A stretch of 64,000 nt of DNA from Paragordius varius (Eukaryota > Nematomorpha). Both the position numbers and the translations under genes were made by a program. The notes beneath the pieces are model-generated. The model searched no databases. It was not told where the DNA came from and saw only the letters and a list, made by a program, of their open reading frames with translations. Below, one piece after another: positions 37,164 through 49,780 of the stretch; position 1 is the first letter of the stretch, and every line of letters starts with the position of its first letter. Where the stretch lies: NCBI GenBank assembly GCA_964247055.1, contig OZ176050.1:8432001-8496000 (forward strand), in the 5' to 3' direction.

Positions 37164-40100
37164 ATGGAATTTTTGTATGAGTTGCCTACCCTGATTGGTA
37201 TCCTGAAAAAACAGTATCAAAAAATTATTTATGTTAGTTATTCCGATTTTCAAGTTTTTGAAATCGATACCGACGGAAAGTACGTTAGTCAAATATTGGA
37301 TTCCACAGTTCCCATAGTAAAACAAGATAATGAAAATGATAAGTTTTTATACGAAAAAGAGTGTGATTTTATTAACCAAAATATCACCGAAATATTCAAA
37401 ATTAAAGTTTAATAAAAAAATAATATCAGGTTAATGGTATGTCTAAAAGTTCCAGAAAGAGCGTTCATCAATGTGTGCGCAAATTATACCTGAACTTAAG
37501 AAGTGCCACTATGGATATTGACGATGAAAAGTACATTATGATCTATCATAAGGGTATAAATGGATTATTATTTTAGATAATGTAAATATTGTTCCAAATG
37601 ATCCAAAAGATAATAGGTCTGTTCCCAAGTATCTTCGTTTTATTCTTTACAAAGAAGGCATAGATACTCACATGGCTATAATGAAAATGGCACGTATACT
37701 TGGAATTAAGCAATCTAGATTTTCTTTTGCCGGTAATATTTAATAATTTTTATTATAAATTCTTTAGTTTTTTGCACTCTATATATTTTTATTGAACTGA
37801 ATGCCCTTGGGAAATGTTATTCGCCGACGACCTCGTGATAACGACACGATCATGGGATCAAATGATAAATACATATACCAAGTGGAAGAAATGCCTTGAA
37901 CAATATGGAATGATTATAAACGCCACAAAAACAAATATAATGATAACGGGTAAAAGTGAAACACCCAGATACCCCTGTTCCATTTGCAGTAAGGAAGTAC
38001 GTTCAAATTCCATTAAATGCATATCATGTCAAATGTGGGTACACAAAAAGTGCTCTAAAATAAAAGACAAATTAACAAATGTAATAAATTTTAAATGTTT
38101 AAATTGCTTAGACCCAAGCAATAATAATTTTAATCGACCAAAGCTACTTAACATTGATGGACATGACATCGAATTGGCAGACTCTTTTGTATACCTAGGA
38201 GATGTCATATCATTTTAGGGAAGCCCACAAAAGGCTATCAAAAGAAGAATACAACAAGGTTGGATAAAATATAATCAGCTAAAATTTTTCCAAAAACAAA
38301 AATGTTAACAATCGTAATAAATGGTATCTTTACAAGGTAGGAATAAGACCTGCTCTTACCTATGGTTCTAAAACCTGGGCATTAAACAAAACAAATCAAA
38401 TAAAACTCCTAACCAGTGAGAACCGAATACTCAAAAGCTGCTTTCGCATACCAGAATTACCAATTTTCATTAAAAAAAACCGATAAAATCGATTATATAA
38501 TTCAAACTAACAGATTGCGTCTATACGGTCATACTTAGAGAAGAGACGCCACCCATCCGTGAAAACATTAAAGTTGATGGCAATAGAAGAAAGGGACGAC
38601 CACTCTTTTCTTATAATGATAATATAAAAATGGACTTGAATCAACGTAGCCTTTCCACAGAACAATGTAAAGATCGTAATTTATGGAGGAAACTACTTCG
38701 TGGATACAAAACTCCGAATATGGAGTCCTAAAATTATCCATCTATTCATTAATTATTGGAGTTAGGTTTTGGATTGTTTAAAATAGAATAATAATTTGCC
38801 TGACCGCTTTCAAAGGCATTCATTTAGAATTTCGAATATATATTGTAAATTAAAAAACAAAATTTACCAATCAAATAGGTTTTATTAGACCCAATCAATG
38901 CATTTATTTTTTCAATCAGCCCTGTAAATGGTGCCTTCTGTTGATAAAAGAGTTATACTTCATGATTATTGGAGCGAATTATTATGTATATAATCTTGTG
39001 TCTAACTAATGATTCTTTAGGTCATTTTAAAACTGGACACCGCGTTAAAGTTGCAATAGAACTCCGTTGGCCAATTTTTCATTTATTCTTCGATTGAAAG
39101 ATACAATATTTTTATTTTAACTGATTATTTGATATCGATTGCCTATTGTGTATTGTCCTTATATAATTTTGCCATTTTTTAAATTATAAATATATAAAAA
39201 ATATATTTTTTTTTATATATTTAAGGTACCAAGGATAAGCGTGCCATATCAACCCAAAATGTTTGCGTTTTTAAAATAGCTGCGGAACAGCTAAATTCAT
39301 TAATCAACAATTATAAAAATAATTATAACATTCATAAAAACTCTTCCGAATCGGGACCTAATACAAATTCCCCAAATCACGAAACTGATGTTTTGTCAAA
39401 TGATAATGAAAGTAATTTATATTGTGACGATGTAATGCTTAACCGTGAGAACACAGAAATTATGACTGAAGAGAGTATTGAAATGGAAAATGGCGATTTA
39501 TCAAACAGTACTGTTTTAGAGGAGGAATCATTTCATGGCAAAGGATTTTTTAAAGTTGGACACTTTAAGTATGACACTAAGCCTTTGAGTTTGGGGGAGT
39601 TGAATGGGAATCATTTTCGCATCATAATTAGGTTTCGATACATAATCATTATATACTCTTAAAAATATATCAGTTTATGATTACATTATACATATATATT
39701 TTGTAAGTTTTTATACGACAAAATATTTTTTTATTTTCCTTTTTGTTATCTATGCCTAATTTATAATTTAGAAATATGCAATTTTTCGAAGCGCAACCGC
39801 AATCACATGACTGTTCACATTGTAATAATACTCTCAATTGTGATTGTATCAAGAAAGCAGTAAAAGCAACGCTAGAAAATTCGGTTAACACTATAAAGTG
39901 CTTGGGATTCGTTAATTATTTCGGTACTCAACGGTTTGGGATAAATAATGACACGTGTATAACTGGCAAATACCTCATAAAAGGGGATTATGGTCAAGCT
40001 CTGGCCACAATCCTTGATCCAAATAAACCAAAACTCATACCGGAATTAAGGCATTACCTGCTACAAAACGTATCCTGGTACAATCAACTTAAAGCAAAAC

Positions 40101-43100
40101 AAAACACACTTATATTTGGTGGGATTGATCATACGCTACCCTTTTATATGGAATTACCTGGTGATAGATTTTGGTCAAAATTGGCATGGCCAAGCATGTC
40201 AATGATCTCTAAATCACAATTTTTGACATCTCTTGAAAAGTTTTATCGGCATGCATATCCCAAAAATTATAACGATGATAATGACCAAAACCCTAACACT
40301 GCTATGGATAGCGTAAATACTTCCAATGAATCAAATAATGAAACATGTGATCTAAATTACAACTCTTTACCGCAACCTAATTTTGTAAGTCATTCTACAA
40401 ATTCTGTGCCCCACCGTAAAATACGAGATAGTATTGAATATCGTGTTATAAAAGCACTAACCACGTATGGCATTAAGGATGTATTGAAAATCTTCAATAC
40501 AGCTTTGCATCGTAACTTGCGTTTACTGTATGTCCACGCCTATCAAAGTTATATTTGGAATCGTGTTGCAAGCTTTATTATATCAACGAGACGGAAAAGT
40601 ACTGGCTCCAATATGCAAAATGATAATAGTGATAGTAATAGAACTAAGGAAGAAATCCTAAACATTGATAAAATATATGAATTGAAAGTTGGGGATATGG
40701 TGTATGATAACGATGTTTGTTCTCAACATTGTCCTAATAATGGTATGATATGCATAATAATGATGTAGATTTTTCATTAAATTCTTAAAATTTCGTTTTT
40801 TGAAGAATTTGAAATTATATAATTTTTTATTGATAACAAATTGCTTTTCAATACTATTAACACAGGTAAACCCTTAAATTAAAATTCTAATAAATCCCTA
40901 GTTTCGGTTTATTCTGTTTTTTTGTATTGCTTACAATATAAAAGTTTCAAAATATTATGAATTGTTAACTAAGTCGATTACAATCTTATTAACCGATTAT
41001 CATTATAATTTAAATTCTGTGCTACACTCTTTATATGAAGGACAGAGAGAATTATTCCATAATATATATATAATTGCCTTTGTTTGGAATTCGTTATCAC
41101 TGTATTTACCAATTAAATATATATTACCCATTTTATTTTCCTTTTTTTAACTAGCTATATTTTTTGCAATTTTAGAGGTAGAAGCCTATACCAACGCCCC
41201 AAAGGCAAAAAAATTGAAAAAGGACATAAAAAATGATGGATTAAATAGGTACAAACCATCGATTGTACGTGTAACGGATACGAATTTGTCCAAATATTCA
41301 TTTTCAGATATGGTCATCCCTTTGCCTGGCTTCGCTATTGAATATCCATCTAGTCCAGATATTTTAGGCGCTTATAAAACCTATCTTGCCTATGATGATT
41401 TAAGGTTTTTTGAATGAAATATTTTATTTTGGATATATTAAATTTTTTTTCTTTTAAAAACGCTAAATATTTTGTTCAATAGTATAAATGATTTTAAGCA
41501 CAATGTCAAAACGTTATCCCTACCCGGTGATTATAGAAAACTCATTGAACGGCCAAAAGATATGGACGCTTCGATTTTAAGTAAATCTTTTGTAAAATTA
41601 GACACCTAATACTGCTTTTATATAGGCAGGAAATGTATTAGGTCAAAAATATGTCATATATGACAGTCTGAAAGAACTCAATCAGTATAAACACCTTTTT
41701 ATTAGAAACAAAAATTTAATTAAACGTTTAACGTGTCTTTTAATATGCTTAATAGTTAGTTTAAATATCCTAAATTAGATAATAAATTTTTTATTTAACT
41801 GCAAATTAATTATAATACAGGTTTTTAAATATTTTTGATAAAAGTTAACCACAAACCCGACTTCTCTATGAAAATATCATATGTAACCATGGATATAAAC
41901 CTGCTTTATAAATAGTTTTTTTAAACATAAAAGCCTACATTCTGTTGGCTATGCTCTATCTCACCTGCCTAGTGTAAAGATAATTTTTTTATGAATATTA
42001 AAACTACGAATCGGTATCACAAAATGAAATTATTTTTTTATCGGGATGAATTCGTAACAACTTCTAAATTTTTATTGACTCTTAATGAATATTTATTACA
42101 ACATATCTTTAAGAGGACTGAAATTTAAAAATCTAATAGTTTTTAAATTAATATATATGCATATAAATATCTTTTATTTTGTTCATTTGTCGCTATATAT
42201 TTTGAGAATTGGCCAGATACAACGTAATTATATTTTACATTAAAATATGTATTTTTTAGCTTAATATTTAGAGGTGTTTATAATTACTCAAAAGACTATA
42301 AAATTTATTAAACATCTTTTTATTATGGTTGAATCTAACAGAGAAAATTAATATAACTGCTATTTAAATATCTTTCATTTATTATTATTATGGTATAGTA
42401 GGTAGGGCGCCGGACTCTTACACTGCGTGCCTGAGCTCGAACCCCGAAACTACGCATTTTTTCCATCATCACTGTCAGCCCTGGGCAGGCGAGTGTTAAA
42501 GCCTTCACAGGTCCTGATACAATTTAAGTCCTTACCCTTTAATAAAAAAAGGAAGAAAGAGACTCTAAACTGTATATTTTATATATAGGTATTATTGGTT
42601 TGGCCCAGTTATTGGGATTCCATGGATTAATTTACGGTATATGTCTCTATCATTTGTTGCGTTTCGAGGTATGTTCAGGAATTTAAAGTCTTGTTCTATG
42701 ATTTGAGTCCAAGTTGTTTTAGGCCTCCCTTTACGGTTGGGGGCAGGAATCTGTAAATCAAGAATTTCCTTTGCAGGTGAGTCTATACTGGATCTGTCTA
42801 TGTGTCCAAAATACCGAAGTCTATTTGTTCTGATAAAAGCTGTTATTGGTTCTAGTTCAATGGTAGGATTTATCATCATATATTTTATCATTTTATCTTC
42901 CGTTCTTTTCAATCTCGATTCTAATGTTTTTGTGATTGCCCAGGTTTCGCTGGCGTAGGTAAGGGTAGGGCGGACACCCACTTTATACATTTTGATTTTA
43001 TTTTTTACGGTTATGTCTTTATGTGTCAATACATATTTGAGTTGGTTAAATTTTGCCCAGCCGAGTTTGATTCTATGTGATATGGTTGTTTGAGGGTCCC

Positions 43101-44988
43101 CATTATTATTACTGATATTACCTAAATAGGTGAAATCGTTGACGATTTCGAACCTACAATCTTCGATACTAAACTCCCTTGTTTTAGGGATGTTTGGTTT
43201 CCCTGATATACATCTTTGGCATTTAAAATTTTTATTGTCGACTAATTTTCCTTTCAAGTTAGAACATTTTTTATGAACCCACATTTTACACGATGTGCAT
43301 AGAATGGAATTTGTTTTAACCTCGTTGTAACAAATGGAGCAAGGGTATTTTAAGGTCCTTTTTTCATCACCTGTGATCATTACCTTCGTCTTTTCTATGT
43401 TTATTTTTAGCCCATGTTTTTCGAAACAGTTATTCCATTTAAGGTATGAGCTTTTCAGTTCATGAGCTGTTTTTGCTGTTATAACCAAGTCGTCAGCATA
43501 CAGCATGTTCCATGGTGGAACAGCTGCAAAGTCTCTGCTTATGTAATCCATTATTATTATAAACAGTTGTGGGCTTAGTGTTGAGCCCTGATGGAGTCCT
43601 ATATTAATATTAAAATAATTTGTGTTTCCGACTGGTGTTTTAACGCAGCTTTGTGCATGTTCATACAGGAGCATTATTAATTTTATTAAATATTCCTCGA
43701 TTTTTTGATACCTTAATGCCTCAATTATGAGGTGTCTGGGTATTGTGTCAAACGCTCTTTCCAGATCTATAAAGATGTGGAACAGCTTATGACCTTTTGC
43801 AAGGTATTTTTCTTGTAGGCGATTTAAAATAAAAATGGGTTCCGATGTGCTTTTACCTTCTTGAAAAGCAAATTGATTTTTATTTATTGTTATATTTTTG
43901 ATTCTATTTTTGATAACTGTTTCAAAGATTTTCATTCCGTGCTCCAAAAGTTTTAATGGGCGGTAGTTGGAGCAATCAAGGGCATCTCCTTTATTTTTAT
44001 AAACGGGGTAAATGTAGCTTTTGTCCCAATCGGTTGGTATTGTGTTGCTTTTGTATACCAAATTAAACAGCTCTACCAAAAATTTAACAGTTATTGGTGT
44101 GGCCTTCATTAAATCTGCAGAGATCTCAGAGGGCCCAGTGGCTTTGTTAGATTTCATGTTTTTCATTACTATTGCTATTTCGTCTGGAGTGAATTCCTGA
44201 ATGGGGCCTTGTATGGCAGGATTTTCATGTGTAGTAACCTTAGATTCAGGGGGGTTAAATTTAGTTTTCATAAATTTTTCCCATCTGTTTATTATGTCGT
44301 TGGGATTGATAAGAATATTATGTTCATCATCTTTAACGCAACGAATATTTTTGATATCCTTTTGGTTTTGATTGTAGTTTTTGATTTTTCTAAATATTGT
44401 CATATTATTTATGTCCTTTTCCAGCTCGTCTGCCATTTCCATACAACGTTTATTTTTTAAATCCTTAATAGTTTTGTTCACCAGTTTTTTGTATTGATTG
44501 TATATGATTTGGTCTTCATTATTTTTTGATTTCTTCCATTTTTTATGTAGCTCGTTTTTTTCTCAGGAGTAAGGGTTTCACACTGTCATCCCACCACCAA
44601 TTGGGTTGTCGCGAACTTTTCTTTTTCCTTCCACACCATTTTTCAGCATTATTCATTATCGTTTGTTTGTAGTTTTTCCATCTAATAAATAAACACCTAA
44701 TAGCCATTATTCAAAGAAATGACAATAGAGTCAAATATCAATAATACTTTTATTTCATTTTAATTTTTAAGTTCTTTACCTATTTATAACTCATCTCTTA
44801 TTGATGATGTTATATAGAGAAATATCATATTTGACTATATTATTAACTTTTACATTATTTAAGGTGATTGTGATTATCCAGATTCTTTCGATGTCTCATT
44901 GCAATTCTCACTCCCACCATCGTCATACGCAACTGTTTGCCTTAGAGAATTAATGCATCAACATGAAACTTATCTTGTGCATTTATAA
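37164..44988 (+). CDS. PUS7: PUS7 tRNA/mRNA pseudouridine synthase (TruD family)
   Basis: Converts uridine to pseudouridine in tRNA and mRNA. Predicted exons: 37164-37213, 37238-37406, 37430-37553, 37577-37732, 39226-39631, 39772-40742, 41176-41404, 41483-41580, 44864-44988 (775 aa, human 661). Introns 1-3 are 24, 23 and 23 nt. Intron 4 (1.5 kb) and intron 8 (3.3 kb) each carry a LINE insertion. Family blocks: YSDFQVFEIDTDG, then KYLRFILYKE, FAG joined by splicing to TKDKRAISTQ (catalytic Asp in the TKD motif), LSLGELNGNHFRI, GFVNYFGTQRFG, the TRUD-domain HAYQSYIWNRV, DMVIPLPGF and the C-terminal FSLPPSSYATVCLREL. All phases close. Asn/Asp-rich insertions explain the extra length. If the donor at 41581 is ignored, a stop follows after ten codons. 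Confidence 0.93.
37797..38735 (+). mobile_element. 5'-truncated LINE with PHD-like finger, in PUS7 intron 4
   Basis: Begins just before the reverse transcriptase active-site block (FADDLVIT) and runs through a Cys/His finger (YPCSIC, ISCQMWVHKKC), the Cys-rich end of that finger, the thumb/C-terminal region (GIRPALTYG) and a terminal KLLRGYKTP. It is the same family as 42590-44690, whose C-terminal half it matches. Several stops and frameshifts mark it as decayed. It lies in the same orientation as PUS7. Confidence 0.88.
42392..42585 (+). mobile_element. tRNA-derived SINE copy 1
   Basis: The head resembles a tRNA, probably tRNA-Lys: A-box-like TAGTAGGTAGGGCGCC, anticodon-like GGACTCTTA, B-box-like GAGCTCGAACCCC. 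The body is CATCATCACTGTCAGCCC, then a part near TCCTGATACAATTTAAGTCC shared with a second copy at 45345-45503. It lies just beyond the 3' end of a LINE, inside PUS7 intron 8. Confidence 0.75.
42590..44690 (-). mobile_element. LINE with reverse transcriptase and PHD-like finger, antisense in PUS7 intron 8
   Basis: A 629-codon open frame (44481-42592) encodes a non-LTR reverse transcriptase: FTPDEIAIVMKNMKSNKATG, DWDKSYIYPVYKNKG, DLERAFDTIPR, GLHQGSTLSPQLF and MLYADDLVIT. Between palm and thumb sits a Cys/His finger (YPCSIC, TSCKMWVHKKC, CQRC). A conserved C-terminal RLRYFGHIDR block follows. The upstream coding (WWWDDSVKP, about 44560-44680) is joined by a frameshift near 44560. The endonuclease domain is absent, so the copy is 5' truncated, as is usual for LINEs. 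The long intact frame suggests a fairly recent insertion. Clade assignment needs a tree. Confidence 0.9.
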
Positions 44989-45344
44989 ATAAATTACACT
45001 AAATACTATTTTGCTTTCAATATAATTTTTTTAAAGGTATTTTTGGCCCAAACGGCGATAAGGTAGTGTTTGTGTATAAATGCGGATTTTCTGATTCTAC
45101 GTTTCTCGATAATTGTATTTTCAATAATTATATTTTTTAATAATGCATTATTTCTTGCCGGTAAAATAAGTTAAAAAAGCAAATATTGCTTTTGGGTCTA
45201 AATATTTACAATCATATAGTATTTGAAATTATTTGTCAGGTCTGTTTTGATTTTAGGACTTAAGAACGTATACTCCATGATGTATCCTATATTTTTATAT
45301 ATTTAATGCACTTTGCAATTAATTATACGCTATGAAGACCGGAT
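44989..45344. other. Unassigned, downstream of PUS7
   Basis: Short AT-rich region holding the PUS7 3' end. Nothing else seen. Confidence 0.5.
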
Positions 45345-45503
45345 GGTATAGCAGGAAGGGAATGTCAGAGTGCAAAACCCCGAAACTATACAATTTTTTC
45401 ATCATCAATGTCAGCCCTCTGGGCGAGTGTTAAAGTCATCATAAATCCTGATACAATTTAATCCTTACCCTTTCATAAAGAGAAAAAGAGACTTAACTGT
45501 ATA
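45345..45503 (+). mobile_element. tRNA-derived SINE copy 2
   Basis: Aligns with 42392-42585 from GGTATAG onward, with a partly deleted tRNA-like head (AACCCCGAAACTA retained) and a well-kept body (TCCTGATACAATTTAA). It abuts the mariner element that follows. Confidence 0.7.
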
Positions 45504-46585
45504 CATGGTAGGGTCATAAGTTTTTACCGGTTTTTTGAAAAAAAAAACGTGTAATTGAAAGAATTTGGATTATTTATTTTAACATCGGCTTCTACACGTT
45601 TCGCCCATTTCTCGATTATATGATTGCCATGTTACAAACTGATTGTCTTTTGCGGAAAACTATTTGTCAATTTAATATCTAACGTGGAAATTATGGAGGT
45701 GCTGCCCTGCCATGTTTGTCATATTGATGGAAAGTTGTATTATTCAGATGGCAGGTCAGGAAAGTTCAGCGGCAAAGTGATTTTTAGCTTATTTTATTGG
45801 TTTTGTTGAGTCATGCGGAGTATTTATGTAGCAAAATCACTTTGTCCACTAATCCCTTCCGGTTGTTTTTTAATGAAAACATTAATAAATTTATCATTGT
45901 GTGCTCTAGCGTTGTAACCGTTTTACGGTTTTTGAAAATTCCAATACCTAATACCGCACGGGTCCTGCCAGATACGAAGCATGGTTCTTGCCAAAGCGAT
46001 TTGGCCTTGGTGCTGAACCGGCTTACGTGGTGAAAGCCCCGATTTTTCCGCTTTGGATTTTCAAAATAATGCCATTTCTCATAACCCGTATCATTTTGAT
46101 GCAAAAATTATTTCTTTTCGTGACGTGGAAGCAGGATTTAACAGTTTACTTTGCGATTTTTGATTTGACGTTTATTTAAGTTGTTAGGGTCCCATTTACT
46201 AATTTTATTGCCCTTTTACAATGCTCGTAGACGTCTACTGATTGTTTTTTGTGTTACATATAATTCTTACCGATTTTTGTTATGTTTAAGTCCAATAACT
46301 GCATTTAGCTTTTTCGCAGTTGTGTGGTCTACCAGAGCCCACTTTCTTCCACAAATCACCTCTTTTCAATTTTTAAAACCATATTTCATATGTTAAAATT
46401 AATGGAATATGTTCACCATATGTTTTTACTAGCAAACGATGACTTTCTACCTTTGCATGCGTGCCGCATTTATTTTGAGCACAAGGTTGACTTGATTCAT
46501 GAATGGGGTATGTATAAATATAATCGTCTGCGTACTTTACTCAGATGTCCTCTCCTAATTTAACTAACTTATGATTACACCTGGT
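45504..46585 (-). mobile_element. Mos1-like mariner element, decayed
   Basis: A minus-strand mariner transposase pseudogene covers almost the whole element. Recognisable pieces in order are the HTH region VESHRLLVKTYGEH, the catalytic-domain start GYEKWHYFENPKRKN, TMLRIWQDPCGI, DKVILLH, FPDLPSE (relic of YSPDLAPSDY) and EKWAKRVEAD near the C terminus. They lie in different frames with several stops, so it is dead. Possible TIRs are GGTAGGGTCATAAG near 45510 and CTTATGATTACACC near 46568. Base composition is noticeably less AT-rich than the surroundings, fitting a transferred or young-invader origin. Confidence 0.85.
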
Positions 46586-46757
46586 TTTTTTAGACTAGTC
46601 TGTTCGCTTAATTTACAGATCATAAATAATTTTTTAGATACTTTTAATACATTGATTCATGTAAAACTGTTTATCTTCGGATTATAAATATTCTTGAACG
46701 TATTCATTTTTTTAAAAAACGGGAAGCACATTTATAGATTTTTTTAATAACCTAAAT

Positions 46758-49181
46758 CAGTGGTACTCACCAAAAAAATTTGACTGGCCAAATAAAATAT
46801 ATTTTTTTTTCGAGGGCCATAAATCTTATAATGGCAAATATTCTATAGCTATTTAACACATATGCACATATTTATACTGTAAATCAGCACAATGAATTTT
46901 TTGCGGATCGCATGTAAATTCAGCTAAAAATTGGTTTACCATTTAGTTTAAAAAATTAAAATATTTTGATAACAATTTTTATTTCGATATTAACCAATTT
47001 TTTGACAAATTTGGTTTCACCTCATGACAGGCCAATCTTAATACATCGTCCATATGATCATCGGTTAAGCAGTTTCTGTATGTATTCTTTACATATTTTA
47101 TTTTTGAATATGACATCTCACACGTATAAGTTGAGGGAAAAAGAGTTAGGATAACTTGAGCACATTTTTTTATATTATCATATTTATTTGGCACATCTTG
47201 TCAAAACTCTACATATCTTTCTTCTCTAAGATTCTCTTTGAACATCCAAATTGGAATTTTTAAAATCTACGAAGTCTTCAATGATATGCGCCCGATCAAA
47301 ACCGAAATCATCTTGTTTAATATTGAATATATCCATATGCCATGGATATTTAACGAGTTTTAAGCAATTTTTAATATATCTTAATTTTTGAAATCTGAAT
47401 TACATCTCATTAGATAAAAATGTTAGTTGATCTATTATTAAATTAATCTCCGCGGTAAATTCTATATTTTCTTCATGAATCGTTTTAAGTGTTGGAAAAT
47501 ATAGATCTAGTTTATATTAATAATTTTTAAAAGATATTTCATTAGTGGGTTATTATTTTGCTTCCTTGACGACGTATTAAAAAAGTTTATAAGTAATGTC
47601 GCAAAGGCAGGCTAATAAAACCCACCAAATGTCATTATTAATTTTCTCGTCAAACTTTCTGTTATCTTTTATAAATAATAGAATTTCATGTCCTAAAACA
47701 ATAAATCTATTTAATACTTTGCTAAGGCTTAGCCATCTCACAGCGGTGTACAAAAGAATATAATCAAACACTGTGGATATCTTTCAGAAGGTTTTTATTT
47801 ACGGCGGCTGAATTCTCTGCCACGGATATGGTTAACTATATCCACAACCGTTTTAATTACTGAATTGAGTGATTCATCTTTTACACGCGAAACCAAGTTT
47901 TGTGATGAATAAAGCAGTGAAAGGATAAAATATTTTGCAAATTATATTTGTTTTTCAAAAGAGGAATACATCCTTTGGTTATTCCAATCATAGATGGACA
48001 GCCATCTATGCAGATCGAAACCAATTTTTCATAGATATACCATTATTATCGAAAAAAGTGTTAATTATTTCGAGAAAATCACTTCCTTTCGTGGTATTAT
48101 TCATTGGTAAAAATTTTAAATATTTATTGTTGATTATGTTGTCGTTGCAAAATATTACGAAGAGCACACTTTGAGGTGTTGTACTAATATCAGTGCTAAA
48201 ATCAATAGTTTTTCTAAAATATTTGCAGTTTTTCAGAGCTATATTTAGACATATCTTCAATGCGTCGAGCACATATTCCAGAAAGTTGAAGTTTTTTAAT
48301 TTGCCTCATGATTTAATTTATATAAAATTTATCAAATAAAAAAGTGCAACCATTTATTAGACATTCTTTTAGTTGGGAATCAGTAAACGGTTTCATATTT
48401 TTTCATAAACTATAACAAATTTCATACGAAGCTAATTATACAACTTTTTCCTGAGAGAAAGCTATGGACATAATAGATTTTCCTTTTTGGTATAATTCGT
48501 TTTTCCTCATAATTTTCTGGTATATGAGAAAAATAAATTTTAAAATTATTTTAATATTGTATTTTTTTATAATTATGTTGTCCTTAATAAGGCAAACAAC
48601 ATTTTTATTTTAAACGAAAAAGAATTTTTCTTCCCATTCTATTTTAAAGGGCGATTTTTATCGGATAATTTACGTTTTTTAGCATTAGATGTCATCCTTT
48701 AAATTTATGTTTAAATATTATGTAAATTTTTTCAAAACATAGGAATATAATTTGAATTACGCTATAAAATAACAAGTTGAAATTTAATGATGTTTATTTG
48801 AAAAATATTTAATGGGAATGATTTATAAAAAATGAGGCAGGATAGCTATGAAAAGATTATGTATATGCATGTTTGGATGAAAGGCTTGCTTAAATACAAA
48901 AAAAGAATGCAATAAAAATTTCAAAGTAGAAAAGAAAATAGAATACAGAAACAGAAATATGGTGTGCCAAAATTTTGAAATTATTTTAAAGGTACATTTC
49001 AAATTGGGTAAAAAATAAAAATTACCAAAATTAAATCTTAAGAAAATTAATTAATATTAAAATAATCGAAAATTGGTTTATGTGTTAAAAAAATAATATA
49101 AGTATCAATGTGGTCATAGGGCAATTTTAAAGCACTCTTAGGGCCGCATGCGGCCCGCGGGCCGCGGTTTGAGTATCACTG
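46758..49181 (-). mobile_element. hAT transposon with 8-bp target duplication
   Basis: Ends CAGTGGTACTCACC and (inverted) CAGTGATACTCAAACC. Both are flanked by the identical octamer ACCTAAAT (46750-46757, 49182-49189), the signature of hAT. The transposase is a minus-strand pseudogene (see 46979-48695). The end near 49140-49170 has the GC-rich palindrome GGCCGCATGCGGCC. A second left terminus of the same family lies at 51357-51450. Confidence 0.92.
46979..48695 (-). pseudogene. hAT transposase pseudogene
   Basis: Pieces in order: a start MTSNAKKRKLSDKNRP (48695), a catalytic block with FSTDISTTPQS and FLPMNNTTKGSDF (48272-48006), YTAVRWLSLSKVLNRF (47771-47577) and the C-terminal dimerisation domain TYTCEMSYSKIKYVKNTYR with CLTDDHMDDVLRLA (47194-46979). 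Frames are broken by several stops and shifts, so it is not functional. Confidence 0.88.
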
Positions 49182-49189
49182 ACCTAAAT

Positions 49190-49780
49190 AATAAAACGTT
49201 TGTTTTTTAACATACGCACGATCATATTTGGGTCTACCGATCTTTAAATTAACTTGATGTAAATTCGAAATTATAAATATTTGAAACAGGAAATATTGTG
49301 GATTTATTGCAAAGTAAGTAATGAATTTATGATTAAAGTATTTTATTTAAATGATTGACTTTTAATTAAAGATATTATATTAAAAATATTTTTGTCAAGC
49401 AATAATATATAACTGGAAAACGATATGACACATATACAAATATGAGTCAATCGTGACTGTAATGGGATATTTCGAAAAATTCGTTCAAACAATACGAAGA
49501 CAATGGTTTTTATGTTAATTTAGGTTATTTTTAATTCTCACATTTTAGGGAGTCGCTCTTCCATACATCATAGCTGTTAATTAAATGTATGTTTGTTTAT
49601 GATTACTATAAATAACAAATTAAAGGAATATTTTCAAATAACTTTGATATTAACATATCTTAGCAGTCAAAGGGAAATGTAGAATTATTTAATAACAATT
49701 TATTTTTTTATATCAGCTGAAAATCGTATATTTTATTTTGTTAAAAAAGATGAAATGATATTGCTTATATTATTTCTTAT
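49190..49780. other. Unassigned AT-rich DNA
   Basis: Between the hAT element and the 3' end of the orphan gene. No feature recognised. Confidence 0.45.

Noticed and set aside
45624-46563. Cluster of plus-strand frames with a higher GC content, first considered as a bacterial or host gene
   Set aside because: The minus strand gives a consistent mariner transposase order, so these are shadows.
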